Origin: Planctomycetales bacterium
GTDB taxonomy: Bacteria > Planctomycetota > Planctomycetia > Isosphaerales > Isosphaeraceae
Length of the DNA: 64,000 nucleotides
Reading direction: 5' to 3'
Assembly: GCA_027449865.1 (NCBI GenBank)
Contig: DAIDKV010000061.1
Location: forward strand, 1-64,000
In this document: one piece after another, positions 53,802-62,887 of the stretch
Position numbering within the stretch: the stretch's first letter is position 1
How the letters are laid out: the number at the start of each line of letters is the position of its first letter
Made by a program: the position numbers and the translations under genes
Notes under the pieces: model-generated
What the model saw: only the letters and a program-made list of their open reading frames with translations
Told to the model about the DNA's origin: nothing
Databases searched by the model: none

Positions 53802-53940
53802 AAACCACGAAAATCACGAAGAACACGAAAGAAATGCAAATCCGATTCTCTGGAATCTTTTATCTTTATATTTCCATCCAGAATCTGGCTTCTGGAATAC
53901 AAAATCGGTATTTTTCGTGTCTTCCGTGTTTTTCGTGGTT
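53802..53940. repeat. CACGAA-type intergenic hairpin
   Basis: The left arm is 'aaaccacgaaaatcacgaag' plus 'aacacgaaaga' (53802-53832); the right arm is 'tttttcgtgtcttccgtg' plus 'tttttcgtggtt' (53911-53940), close to the complement. The spacer includes 'ggaatc' and 'gaatctggcttctgg' words. It lies between galT and the second GH57 gene. Confidence 0.85.
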
Positions 53941-53986
53941 CCTCCCCGTCTTCCCGTGAATATCCGTGGTTGCGAGGGCCCAGGGG

Positions 53987-56200
53987 ATGTCTCAGGTCCG
54001 GTTGATCCTGGCGCTGCACGACCACCAGCCGGTCGGCAACTTCGATGGGGTGTTTGAGGAGGCGTATCGGACCGCCTACCGGCCGTTTCTCGACGTGATC
54101 GAGGGTTTCCCGGAGATCCCTTTCGTCCTGCACACGTCCGGGCCGCTGCTGGAGTGGCTGGTCGACCGGAAGCCCGACTACATCGATCGGCTCCGTCGGA
54201 TGGTCGCCGCTGGCCGGGTGGAAATCCTCGGCGGCGGGTTTTACGAGCCGATTTTGACGATGATCCCTCACCGCGACCGCGTCGCACAGATCCGGTCGTT
54301 CTCACGGTACATCGGTGAGAACCTTGGGGCGAAGGTTCGGGGCGCCTGGGTCGCCGAGCGGGTCTGGGAGCAGGGGCTCGCCTCATCGATCGCCGAAGCG
54401 GGGATCGAATACACAGCGCTTGATGATGCGCAGTTCCTCCGCGCCGGTATCCCGGCCGACGACGCCATCGGTTATTATCTTACCGAGGACGATGGCCGGC
54501 TTTTGAAGGTCTTCCCCATTTCCGAGCCGCTCCGATACAACATCCCGTTTCGTGAGCCGCACCAGACCTATGAGTTTCTGAGGAGGCTGGCCGACCATCG
54601 CCCCGGCGCCACGGTCGTCTTTGCCGACGACGGCGAGAAGTTCGGCTCCTGGCCCGAGACCTTCGACCATGTCTACACTCGAGGCTGGCTGCATCGTTTC
54701 TGCGAGATGCTCCTCGGCAACCGAGACTGGCTCGAAGCCACCACGATGGCCCGCGCCGTCGACGCCACGCTTCCCAGCGGCAAGGTCTACCTGCCTGACG
54801 GCTCCTACCGCGAGATGACCGAGTGGGCCCTCGCCCCCGAGGCCGAGGCCGCCTACCGACGCGCCTCGCGCAGGGTCGAGTCGATCGACGACGGCGGAGA
54901 GGTCGCCCGCTTCTTCCGCCCCGGTGGCTCCTGGCGAAACTTCAAGGCAAAGTACGCCGAATGCGATGAAATGTATACGCGGATGCTCGCTGTCTCACGC
55001 CGCCTCGCCGCCGCGGAGGATGCGGGCACCGCCGATCCCGACTACCTTGAAGCCGCACGCCAGGAACTGCACAGGGGCCAGTGCAATTGCCCTTACTGGC
55101 ACGGCTCGTTCGGCGGGCTCTATTTGCCGCACCTTCGGAACGCGATCTACCGGAGCCTGATCGCGGCCGAGAACGCACTCGACGAGGCCGAGGCGAAATC
55201 CGGCCCCCGCGTCCTGATCGAGGCCGCCGACTGGAACCTCGACGCCCGCCAGGAAATCCGGATCGAGAACGAGCATTTCATGGCTCTGGTCCGTCCGGCG
55301 CAGGGTGGGCACCTCTACGAGCTCGACGCCCGAGGTGCCTTGACCAACCTCCTGGCGACCCTCGACCGTCGCCCCGAGCCCTACCACGCCGCCATTCGAG
55401 ACGCCGCCGCCCGATCGCCCGAGGGCAACGGCCCCAGCGCCGAGATCGGCGATCAATGGGGTTCGGACGGCTCGGGCTCCGTCGCCATGAAGCAGAGCGG
55501 GCTGGAAAACCTCCTCGTCTACGACGATCACCCCCGCAAGGCGATGGTCGATCACTTTTACCCGGTCGACGCCACGCCGGACGACCTGATCGCTGGCCGA
55601 TCGATCGAGCAGGGCGACTTCGTCGGCGGAGCCTATCTCGCCCGAATCCGGCGCGAGGCGGGGCGAGTCGCCGCCATTCTGGAACGTCCCGGCCTCGCCG
55701 GCGCGCACGCGATCCGGATCCGCAAGACGATCGAGGCCGCCGCTGGCTCGCCGACCCTCTCCGTCACCTACGAGCTGGAAGACCTCCCCCCCAACGACTG
55801 CCTGCACTTCGCCGTCGAGATCAACCTCGCCGCGATGGCCGGCCACGCCCCCGACCGCTATTATTCCGACCCCTCCGGCGACCGCCTGGGCACCCTCGAC
55901 ACGAGGATCGATCGTCCCCATACCACCGGTCTTTCCCTTACGGACGAGTGGCTTGACCTGGTCGTGGCGCTGGGCTGGTCGCAGGCGGCCGGCCTCTGGT
56001 GCTTCCCGATCCAGACCGTCAGCCGGAGCGAGGGCGGCATCGAAAGCGTCTACCAGTCCTCCGCCATCCTCCCACACTGGCACATCCGCGCCGACGAACA
56101 AGGCCGGTGGGAGGTCCGGATCGACCTCCGTATCTCCTCCTCTCGACTCATCGACCAACTCGACCCCGCCCAGGTCGCCGCTTTTGCCACCACTCCCTGA
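53987..56200 (+). CDS. GH57 alpha-amylase/4-alpha-glucanotransferase
   Basis: A 737-aa enzyme of the GH57 4-alpha-glucanotransferase type. The parts are 'LALHDHQPVGNFDGV' near the start, 'EILGGGFYEPIL', the nucleophile Glu in 'GAWVAERVWEQGLA' near residue 124, the acid Asp in 'VVFADDGEKFGSWP' near 217, and DUF1925/DUF1926-like C-terminal domains. These enzymes rearrange maltodextrins or glycogen. No signal peptide. Third gene of the GH57-galT-GH57 run. Confidence 0.92.
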   Translation: MSQVRLILALHDHQPVGNFDGVFEEAYRTAYRPFLDVIEGFPEIPFVLHTSGPLLEWLVDRKPDYIDRLRRMVAAGRVEILGGGFYEPILTMIPHRDRVAQIRSFSRYIGENLGAKVRGAWVAERVWEQGLASSIAEAGIEYTALDDAQFLRAGIPADDAIGYYLTEDDGRLLKVFPISEPLRYNIPFREPHQTYEFLRRLADHRPGATVVFADDGEKFGSWPETFDHVYTRGWLHRFCEMLLGNRDWLEATTMARAVDATLPSGKVYLPDGSYREMTEWALAPEAEAAYRRASRRVESIDDGGEVARFFRPGGSWRNFKAKYAECDEMYTRMLAVSRRLAAAEDAGTADPDYLEAARQELHRGQCNCPYWHGSFGGLYLPHLRNAIYRSLIAAENALDEAEAKSGPRVLIEAADWNLDARQEIRIENEHFMALVRPAQGGHLYELDARGALTNLLATLDRRPEPYHAAIRDAAARSPEGNGPSAEIGDQWGSDGSGSVAMKQSGLENLLVYDDHPRKAMVDHFYPVDATPDDLIAGRSIEQGDFVGGAYLARIRREAGRVAAILERPGLAGAHAIRIRKTIEAAAGSPTLSVTYELEDLPPNDCLHFAVEINLAAMAGHAPDRYYSDPSGDRLGTLDTRIDRPHTTGLSLTDEWLDLVVALGWSQAAGLWCFPIQTVSRSEGGIESVYQSSAILPHWHIRADEQGRWEVRIDLRISSSRLIDQLDPAQVAAFATTP

Positions 56201-56250
56201 AACCCACCCTCCGAATTCAGGACCACTCTTTCACGTAATCTTCACTACCG

Positions 56251-56284
56251 CTTCACCAATTCCTGCGCAGGGCCCCTGTAGGAT
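56251..56284 (+). promoter_or_regulatory. shared upstream motif, copy 1
   Basis: 'cttcacca' at 56251-56258, followed 28 bases later by 'taggat' (56279-56284). The same spacing to a TA-rich hexamer is seen at 56869 and 58217, upstream of neighbouring paralogous genes. It may be a promoter or activator site. Confidence 0.4.
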
Positions 56285-56397
56285 CGTCGCTTGAAAGGCA
56301 GCGGCGCGATCGCGATCGATCGCGAATGTTCAGGCGACCTCGCCTGACGGGGACCGCATTCCCTCGTTCGGCGCCGTCCCACCACAGGAGCCTCACC

Positions 56398-56814
56398 ATG
56401 CTCACCGCCCCGAGAGCCCTCTCCACGACCGCGCTGTTCGTGCTCCTCACGCTGGCCCCGCTCGGATGCCATTCCCGGGTGAGCAGCGGTGCCGATGTTC
56501 GAACCGAGCTGGTCCCCGTGAAGGGGAAGGTCACGTACAAAGGTCAGCCGGTCTCGAAGGGAACCGTCACCTTCGAGCCCGACGACTACGGCCGACCCGC
56601 CACCGGCCCGATCCAGTCCGACGGCACCTTCACGCTCGGCACCTACAAACCCGGCGACGGCGCCGTCCCCGGCCACCACAGGATCACCATCACCGAGACC
56701 GGCATCAAGAGCCCGCGCGACGCTCTCGCCACGAAGCTTGCCAGCCCGGCCGCCTCGGGACTTTCGGCCGATGTCGACGCCGAACACTCCGAATTTCCCC
56801 TCGAAATCCATTAG
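56398..56814 (+). CDS. small lipoprotein with transthyretin-like fold
   Basis: A 138-aa lipoprotein with lipobox 'LTLAPLGCHS' and a carboxypeptidase-regulatory-like body ('VPVKGKVTYKGQPVSKGTV', 'PGHHRITITETGIKSP'). It is a close paralogue of the gene at 59557; the tails 'LATKLASPAASGLSADVD' and 'IAKKLASPAGSGLTADVD' nearly match. Such small lipoproteins usually accompany DUF1559 genes in planctomycetes, as here. Function unknown. Confidence 0.88.
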   Translation: MLTAPRALSTTALFVLLTLAPLGCHSRVSSGADVRTELVPVKGKVTYKGQPVSKGTVTFEPDDYGRPATGPIQSDGTFTLGTYKPGDGAVPGHHRITITETGIKSPRDALATKLASPAASGLSADVDAEHSEFPLEIH

Positions 56815-56868
56815 CCAGACCCAGACATCCAGTTTCCTCGCAATATCTTCTTATTACATACGCAATCC

Positions 56869-56901
56869 CTTCACCACGAAAGATTTCTGAGGCGATAACA
56901 T
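56869..56901 (+). promoter_or_regulatory. shared upstream motif, copy 2
   Basis: 'cgcaatcccttcaccac' with the core 'cttcacca' at 56869-56876, and 'taacat' at 56896-56901, 27 bases on. It lies 70 bases upstream of the DUF1559 ATG at 56971. Confidence 0.45.
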
Positions 56902-56970
56902 ACGCCGACTACGATTGCGTGATTAACGAATAGCGCTCTGCCGAACACGAACGGATCGAGGGAATCCTCC

Positions 56971-58119
56971 ATGACACTGATGGCCGCCCCCCGGCGTCGC
57001 GACCGCGCCGGCTTCACGTTGATCGAGCTTCTGGTGGTGATTGCGATCATCGCCGTGCTGATTGCCCTGCTCTTGCCCGCCGTCCAGGCCGCGCGCGAGG
57101 CGGCCCGCCGCGCTCAGTGCACGAACAACCTGAAGCAGCTTGGCCTGGCCTTCGCCAACTACGAGAGCTCCAATGGGTCGTACCCGATGACGTCGGTCCT
57201 GCTGCCGATGCCTGGCGGCTCGACGGGGGCCTGGTACATGAATTCGTCGTGGAGCGCGCTGGCCCGGGCGATGGCCTACATGGAGCAGTCGCCGCTGTAC
57301 AACTCGATCAACTGGAGCTGGAACTGTAGCAAGCCGCCGAACACCACGGTCGAGTACACCTCGATCTCGTTCCTCGTCTGCCCGAGCGACCCTGGCGACC
57401 GCTTCGACGATGCCTCGATGGGCGGCACCGGCGACGCCACGACCAGCTACGGAACCTGCGACGGCGACTGGTACGTCTGGTCGGTCAACTGGAACGGGAG
57501 CAGCAACCCGATTGGCCCGATGAACCGATCGATGTTCGGCCCGAACTTCTCGCGTAAACTGGCGATGGTCACCGACGGAACGAGCAACACCGTTGCCGCC
57601 GCCGAGGGCTACATCGGCCACCCGCAGATGCGGAGCTGCCTGAGCCCCGGTTCGACGGTCTCTGACCCGACCACCGGAACCTGGAGCCCCACGAACATCC
57701 CCGCTCCCGGACCCAACTCGGCCGCGGCGCTGGCCTACCTGATCTCGTCCTGCAGTTCCGCGACGGGCAAGGTGAAGGCCGGCGGGCCGATCGGCCACAC
57801 CCGGTGGAACAACGGTGGTGTCTACTATTCGGGGATGACAACGGCCCTGCCGCCCAACATGAATGTCTCGACCGTGAGCCGGGCCACCGGCCGCTCCGAC
57901 GCCGGAGAGAACGTCGCCATGGACTGGGACTCGGTCGACGAGAACGATGGCGGACCGACCTACATGTCTCTGGCCGCCAGCAGCTTCCATCCCGGTGGCG
58001 TCAACGCCGTCTTCGTCGATGGCTCGGTCCACTTCATCAAAAACTCCGTGAGCCCGCTCACCTGGCGCGGACTTGGCACCATCGCCGGCGGCGAGGTCAT
58101 CAGCTCCGACTCCTATTGA
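56971..58119 (+). CDS. DUF1559 pseudopilin-like protein (paralogue A)
   Basis: A 382-aa protein with a basic leader and prepilin site ('[19 protein letters not shown]'; Glu at +5), followed by '[18 protein letters not shown]' and the C-terminal '[19 protein letters not shown]' motif. It is a paralogue of the next gene, with a nearly identical central block. GAGGGAATCC precedes the ATG. DUF1559 proteins are greatly expanded in planctomycetes and are thought to be exported by a type II/IV-pilus-like route. Confidence 0.93.
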   Translation: MTLMAAPRRRDRAGFTLIELLVVIAIIAVLIALLLPAVQAAREAARRAQCTNNLKQLGLAFANYESSNGSYPMTSVLLPMPGGSTGAWYMNSSWSALARAMAYMEQSPLYNSINWSWNCSKPPNTTVEYTSISFLVCPSDPGDRFDDASMGGTGDATTSYGTCDGDWYVWSVNWNGSSNPIGPMNRSMFGPNFSRKLAMVTDGTSNTVAAAEGYIGHPQMRSCLSPGSTVSDPTTGTWSPTNIPAPGPNSAAALAYLISSCSSATGKVKAGGPIGHTRWNNGGVYYSGMTTALPPNMNVSTVSRATGRSDAGENVAMDWDSVDENDGGPTYMSLAASSFHPGGVNAVFVDGSVHFIKNSVSPLTWRGLGTIAGGEVISSDSY

Positions 58120-58216
58120 GCCAGCCCGTACCGCAAAACCCCGGATCGCCGCGGACGACTCGAAAACCCTTTCTGTACGCGGCGATCACCACACCTTTCC
58201 CAAATATTCGCGCAAC

Positions 58217-58250
58217 CTTCACCACAACCACCGGGCCAGGGTTCTAATAT
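58217..58250 (+). promoter_or_regulatory. shared upstream motif, copy 3
   Basis: 'gcgcaaccttcaccac' with the core 'cttcacca' at 58217-58224, and 'taatat' at 58245-58250, 28 bases on and a good -10 match. It lies 64 bases upstream of the DUF1559 ATG at 58314. Confidence 0.5.
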
Positions 58251-58313
58251 AAATGACCTGGACGATCATGTGATCGTCGCTGTCTCTCCAATCGGACATC
58301 ACGAGGTTTTTTC

Positions 58314-59450
58314 ATGCGACTCGGTCTCGTTAGCCGGTCCCGGCGCCGTGCCGGCTTCACGCTCATCGAGCTACTGGTGGTGATCGCGATCATCGCCGTG
58401 CTGATCGCCCTGCTCCTGCCCGCCGTCCAGGCCGCACGCGAGGCCGCCCGCCGCGCCCAGTGCACGAACAATTTGAAGCAGCTCGGCCTGGCGTTCATGA
58501 ACTACGACAGCGCCAACGGCAGCTTTCCCCCGGCGTCATTCCTGACCCCGATGCCCGGCGGCTCGCCAGGCAGCTTCATCTACGCCTCGACCTGGAGCCC
58601 GATCGCCCGCTCCTACCCGTTCGTGGAGCAGGGGGCGCTGTTCAACTCGATCAACTTCGCCAACTGGGCCTACGACGATCCGCCAAACACCACGGTTTCG
58701 ATGACGCCGCTGGCGTTCATGTTCTGCCCGAGTGACCCCGGTTCGCACATCAATGACAACTCGCTCGGCGGCACGTTCTCCTCGACGACCAGCTACGGGA
58801 CCTGCAACGGCGACTGGTACGTCTGGTCGGTCAACTGGAACGGGAGCAGCAACCCGATCGGCCCGATGAACCGATCGATGTTCGGCCCCAATTACACGCG
58901 ACGGATTGCGATGGTCACCGACGGAACGAGCAACACGATCGCGGCCTCCGAGGGCCTCATCGGCCACGCCCAGATGCGGAGCTGCTACAACACGCCGCAG
59001 GGGCCCTCCGGCTGGTCCCCGACGAACATTCCCGCCCCTGGCCCGGCCTCGGTTCAGGCCCTCCTGGCGCAGATCGCCTCTTGCAGCACGCCGAGCTCGA
59101 AGATCAAGGCGGGCGGGCCGATCGGCCACACCCGGGCTTTCGACGGCGGCGTTTACTACTCGGGCTTCACCACCGCGATCACGCCGAATGGTGACCCGCT
59201 GGCCCTCAGCCGGTACACCGGCTCGCCGCTCGCCGGCCGGATGGTCCCCATGGACTGGGACTCGGTCGACGAGAACGACGGCGGCCCGACCTACATGGCG
59301 CTCAACGCCAGCAGCCAGCACGCCGGCGGCGTCAACGCCGTTTTCGTGGACGGCTCGGTCCACTTCATCAAGAACTCGGTCAGCCCGATCACCTGGTACG
59401 CCCTCGGCACCATCGCCGGCGGCGAGGTTGTCAGCTCCGACGCCTATTGA
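58314..59450 (+). CDS. DUF1559 pseudopilin-like protein (paralogue B)
   Basis: A 378-aa protein with a basic leader and prepilin site ('[19 protein letters not shown]'), '[18 protein letters not shown]' and '[19 protein letters not shown]'. Close to paralogue A through most of its length; the block '[18 protein letters not shown]' and the following '[10 protein letters not shown]' are identical. A tandem duplication is the simplest origin. It is followed by the lipoprotein at 59557. Confidence 0.93.
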   Translation: MRLGLVSRSRRRAGFTLIELLVVIAIIAVLIALLLPAVQAAREAARRAQCTNNLKQLGLAFMNYDSANGSFPPASFLTPMPGGSPGSFIYASTWSPIARSYPFVEQGALFNSINFANWAYDDPPNTTVSMTPLAFMFCPSDPGSHINDNSLGGTFSSTTSYGTCNGDWYVWSVNWNGSSNPIGPMNRSMFGPNYTRRIAMVTDGTSNTIAASEGLIGHAQMRSCYNTPQGPSGWSPTNIPAPGPASVQALLAQIASCSTPSSKIKAGGPIGHTRAFDGGVYYSGFTTAITPNGDPLALSRYTGSPLAGRMVPMDWDSVDENDGGPTYMALNASSQHAGGVNAVFVDGSVHFIKNSVSPITWYALGTIAGGEVVSSDAY

Positions 59451-59556
59451 TCGGCCCGAGAACCTGCGCCCAAACCAACGCGAAGCCACGATAACGCCGC
59501 CCGCCCGGTTCCCACCCCGGACGGGCGGCCCGTCCTCGCGCCAGGAGTCGCCTTTT

Positions 59557-59970
59557 ATGCGCATTCAACCGCGAACCACACTTCAAAGCTTGTTCGCCGC
59601 CCTGACGGCCGCCGCCCTTGTCGGCTGCGGAGCCATGGGAGGTACTGGGGCCCCGGCCACCCTGGTCCCGGTCAAGGGGAAGGTGACCTACAAGGGCCAG
59701 CCACTCGCCAGGGGACGCATCCGTTTCACCCCCGACGACGGCTTCGGCCGGCCCGCCTTCGCCACGCTGAAATCGGATGGCACCTACGCCCTCACCACCG
59801 AGAAAGAGGGTGACGGCGTTGTCGCCGGCCATCACCGCGTCACGCTCCAGGACACCGGGATCAAGAGCCCGCGCGACGCCATCGCCAAGAAGCTCGCCAG
59901 CCCGGCCGGCTCCGGCCTCACCGCCGACGTCGACGCCGAGCACTCCGAACACAATTTCGACGTCAAGTGA
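59557..59970 (+). CDS. small lipoprotein with transthyretin-like fold (paralogue)
   Basis: A 137-aa lipoprotein with lipobox 'TAAALVGCGAMGG' and the same 'VPVKGKVTYKGQPLARGRI' body as the gene at 56398. AGGAG precedes the ATG at 59557. The frame is open far upstream through the DUF1559 gene in another phase, but that is a shadow. It probably acts with its DUF1559 neighbour at the outer face of the envelope. Confidence 0.88.
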   Translation: MRIQPRTTLQSLFAALTAAALVGCGAMGGTGAPATLVPVKGKVTYKGQPLARGRIRFTPDDGFGRPAFATLKSDGTYALTTEKEGDGVVAGHHRVTLQDTGIKSPRDAIAKKLASPAGSGLTADVDAEHSEHNFDVK

Positions 59971-59999
59971 CCCCGACTCGACCCCAGGAAGCTCTCGCC

Positions 60000-61052
60000 A
60001 TGTCCGCTCGCTCGACCCTTCTGTTCCGCCTCGCGGCCCTTGCCGCCGCGATCGCTGCTCCGGCCGCCACCAGCGTCAGGGCCGACGACCTCCGGCTTGA
60101 GGCCGCCTCGCTCCCCGCTCCGATGCTCGACGCTTCGGGCCAGTTCGATCTTCTGCTCGAGGCCTCGGGCGTCCAGCCTATCGGCGATGGCCATCGCCTC
60201 CTGGTCGCTCACGACAAACACCCGGCCCTTTACGTGGTCGAGTCGGCCACCGGCCGCATCCTCGGCGCCCCGATCACCTCGCCCCACTTCCCGGCCGCAT
60301 CGAAGCTCGGCGGACCGAAGTGGGAAGGCATGGCCCGCGACGGCGAGGGGAACTATTACCTGATCGGCGCCCACGTCGGCAAGAGCGACGAGGAGCGTGC
60401 CAGCAAGAGCGTCCTGATTCGCTTCCGTCTCGCCGAGAGCGACCAGCCCGCCATCGACGACGCCTCGATCGTCCGGTGGGACATCGCCCGTTCGCTCGTC
60501 GCGGCGCTCAAGGCCGACGGCCTGGACGACAAGGCGATCGCCAAACGGAAGATTGAGGGACTGGCTCTCCGCGACTCCAGGACCGTTGACGGCCGTGCTC
60601 GTCGCGAGCTTCTGATCGGCCTTCGCGCCCCGCACGACAAGGTCCGCGTCTTCGCCGCCGAGGTCACCTCCGCGGCCCCCGGCTCCGAGTTGGACCTCAA
60701 GCCGGCCTTCTCCTTCGACGCCGGCAAGCGAGAGGGCGTCACCTGCGAGCTGACCGCCCTGGAGTACGACCCGGTCCTCGGCGGCTCTCTGATCGTCACG
60801 GCCAGTGAGGACGACAACAACGCCTTCCACGGCAACACCCTCTGGTTCGTCGCCGATGAAGAGCCGATCCACGCCCGAAAGGTCGGTGTTTTCGAGGTCG
60901 CGATGAAGGCCGAGGGCCTGACCGTCCTCAGCGTCGAGAAGACCGGCAACCGAATCGCCGCGAAGCTGCTCATTACCTTCGACAACGACCCCCACGCCAC
61001 GAAGATTCCCAGCCGGTTCCAGACCGCCACCCTGGTCCGCGAGGCCGACTGA
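60000..61052 (+). CDS. DUF3616-like secreted protein (paralogue of the 15363 gene)
   Basis: A 350-aa exported protein with signal peptide ('LAALAAAIAAPAATSVRA'). The shared landmarks are 'GVQPIGDGHRLLVAHDKHP', 'WEGMARDGEGNYYLIGAHV', 'KIEGLALRDS' and 'RRELLIGLRAPHDKVRV'. Compared with the 15363 gene the core is conserved while the ends differ. It begins 29 bases after the lipoprotein stop, with an AGGAAG site, so it is probably in the same transcript. Function unknown. Confidence 0.82.
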   Translation: MSARSTLLFRLAALAAAIAAPAATSVRADDLRLEAASLPAPMLDASGQFDLLLEASGVQPIGDGHRLLVAHDKHPALYVVESATGRILGAPITSPHFPAASKLGGPKWEGMARDGEGNYYLIGAHVGKSDEERASKSVLIRFRLAESDQPAIDDASIVRWDIARSLVAALKADGLDDKAIAKRKIEGLALRDSRTVDGRARRELLIGLRAPHDKVRVFAAEVTSAAPGSELDLKPAFSFDAGKREGVTCELTALEYDPVLGGSLIVTASEDDNNAFHGNTLWFVADEEPIHARKVGVFEVAMKAEGLTVLSVEKTGNRIAAKLLITFDNDPHATKIPSRFQTATLVREAD

Positions 61053-61077
61053 CCGCGGAAAGCTCGGAAGACATTTG

Positions 61078-61166
61078 ACCACGAAAAACACGAAGGACAC
61101 GAAAGAAGAATTACCGGAATTCCGGGGTTCTCTTCTTCTTTCGTGTTCTTCGTGTTTTTCGGGGTT
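61078..61166. repeat. CACGAA-type intergenic hairpin
   Basis: The left arm is 'accacgaaaaacacgaagg' plus 'acacgaaagaagaa' (61078-61110); the right arm is 'ttcttctttcgtgttc' plus 'ttcgtgtttttcggggtt' (61133-61166), complementary over about 30 bases. A perfect 12-base palindrome 'ccggaattccgg' (61114-61125) sits in the spacer. It separates two convergent genes and could terminate both. Confidence 0.88.
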
Positions 61167-61180
61167 GCATCTTTTCTTCC

Positions 61181-62134
61181 TCAATTCACCACGTTCACCG
61201 GCCGCCCCTCGACAAACGCCTCGACATTCGCGATGGTCGCCTCCATCAACCGACGGCGGGCCTCGTCGGTCGCCCAGGCGATGTGCGGCGTGATCACACA
61301 GTTCGGCGCCGAAAGCAGTGGGTTCTCCGGCCGGACCGGCTCGGTCGAGGTCACGTCGACCGCGGCACCCGCCAATCGACCATGGGCGAGCGCCTCGGCC
61401 AGGTCCGACTCGACGACCAGCGCTCCTCTTGCCGTGTTGATCAGGAACGCCGAGGGCTTCATCCGCGCCAGTCGGTGGCGGTCGACCAGTCCGGCGGTCT
61501 TCGGACCCATCGGGCAGTGCAGGCTCACAACATCGGCGACCGAAAAGAGTTCGTCCAGCTCGCACCACCGGGCAGGCCGATCGCCCGTGGTCCAGGGGCG
61601 AGAAGCGTGCGCGATCACCTTCATCCCAAAGGCGAGGGCCAGCTCGCCAACCCGCCGGCCGATCCGCCCGTAGCCGACGATTCCCATCGTCTTCCCCGCC
61701 AGCTCGACCAGCCTTGTCTTCCGAATTGAAAAATCGGGCTGCGACGACCACTCGCCGGCGTGCACGGCGGCGTCGTGTGTCGCGACGTGGTGGCACAGTT
61801 CCAGGAGCAGGGCGAAAACAAACTGAGCGACCGACTCGGTGCCGTACTCCGGCACGTTTGCGACCAGGATTCCCAGGCGCCTGGCTGCCTCGACGTCGAC
61901 GCAGTCGTAGCCGGTCGCGGTCAGGGCGATGAACCGAACCGCCGGCAGGACGCCCAGGACATCGGCACGGATTGGGGCCTTGTTTGTGATCAGAACCGTC
62001 GCACCCGCTGCGCGGGCGGCGACCTGATCGCGCGGCGTGTGGTCGTAGACCTCGACCTCGCCGAATCGTTCCAGACCGGCCCAGGGCGCTCGCCCGACGC
62101 CCATCGGCCGCCCATCCAGGACCACGATCTTCAT
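61181..62134 (-). CDS. D-2-hydroxyacid dehydrogenase
   Basis: A 317-aa NAD-dependent D-isomer dehydrogenase. The NAD-binding loop is 'GIVGYGRIGRRVGELA'. The catalytic Arg is in 'FLINTARGALVVESDL', the Glu in 'AAVDVTSTEPVRPENP' and the His in 'CVITPHIAWATDEARR'. It resembles glycerate/hydroxypyruvate reductases, but the substrate cannot be fixed. ATG 62134 gives the normal N-terminus 'MKIVVLDGRPMGVG'. Confidence 0.92.
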   Translation of the reverse strand: MKIVVLDGRPMGVGRAPWAGLERFGEVEVYDHTPRDQVAARAAGATVLITNKAPIRADVLGVLPAVRFIALTATGYDCVDVEAARRLGILVANVPEYGTESVAQFVFALLLELCHHVATHDAAVHAGEWSSQPDFSIRKTRLVELAGKTMGIVGYGRIGRRVGELALAFGMKVIAHASRPWTTGDRPARWCELDELFSVADVVSLHCPMGPKTAGLVDRHRLARMKPSAFLINTARGALVVESDLAEALAHGRLAGAAVDVTSTEPVRPENPLLSAPNCVITPHIAWATDEARRRLMEATIANVEAFVEGRPVNVVN

Positions 62135-62599
62135 CTCGGATGATTCCTCGATCCGGCCACCCCTCCCAGGCTTTGAGCGGCCTATGATCATTCTAACCGA
62201 TCCGCCCGGGAACCGACACCGCCGCCCGCCCCCAACCGGGCAACGCCGTTTTCTTCTGGGACCGACTGGGAAACGGAGACTGGCTCCGGAGAGAGGTACT
62301 GATGCCCGGTATGTCCGAACGACTCGTCGAAACCTTGTTGAACGCCGAGGTTTTTCCGCTGAGAATCGACGGTCAAAACCCGGGCGGGCAACACAGGCGC
62401 TGTTCCCCCTCTCAACGGCCATCGGCGGTGCCGATTCGAATCGCTGTCGAGTCGCCAGGCCGACGCTCCGATTCCGGCCGTCTGTCTCGATGGAATGCCC
62501 GTCGCCGTACGTGCGAAGGTCTGACTGTTTGGCGGACAACAGGAGGATTGTCCGCCAGCGGCGTGCGCGGCGCGGCGACATCGGACTGGCACGGAAAGA
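62135..62599. other. intergenic, no gene seen
   Basis: The region upstream of the dehydrogenase (leftward). Frames are Arg/Ser/Pro-rich on both strands with no recognisable domain. It probably includes the dehydrogenase promoter and the lost 5' part of the beta-barrel relic. Confidence 0.35.
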
Positions 62600-62842
62600 C
62601 CGTCCCTCGGCGTTCACGGAGCAGACGAGGCCAGGGATTCCGCGCCCGGTACGTTAGATCGCGGTCGGCTCAATCTGGGTGCCAGCAACGTGATGGGCCT
62701 GAACCATGTGACCAACGCCGTTGGGTTTAACTACCATTTCCATTCGCACGTCATTTTTGGGATCGCCTGGGAATATCAGTCGACCAGTCGCACAATGCTG
62801 ATGAACAGAAGGCTGAACATGCAGTTGATCTTCCGGTATTGA
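62600..62842 (+). pseudogene. C-terminal relic of an outer-membrane beta-barrel protein
   Basis: A frame without a usable start ends at TGA 62840-62842. It reads 'GRLNLGASNVMGLNHVTNAV', then 'GFNYHFHSHVIFGIAWEYQ' and 'MLMNRRLNMQLIFRY'. The alternating hydrophobic/polar pattern and the aromatic C-terminal Tyr are those of a beta-barrel's last strands, as needed for BAM recognition. No matching upstream body is visible, so this is most likely a truncated gene. Confidence 0.5.
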
Positions 62843-62856
62843 TTTCGACTGGCGAA

Positions 62857-62887
62857 GCGGCGGGCCCTCGTCAGGGCGGCCCGCCGC
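62857..62887 (+). terminator. GC-rich hairpin after the beta-barrel relic
   Basis: A 10-base-pair stem, 'gcggcgggcc' (62857-62866) with 'ggcccgccgc' (62878-62887), and an 11-base loop. It starts 15 bases after the relic's stop. There is no clear T tract, so it may be a weak or Rho-assisted terminator. Confidence 0.45.

Noticed and set aside
58906-59556. N-terminal extension of the lipoprotein at 59557
   Set aside because: The upstream part is an out-of-frame reading of the DUF1559 gene; the lipobox and ribosome site mark the start at 59557.
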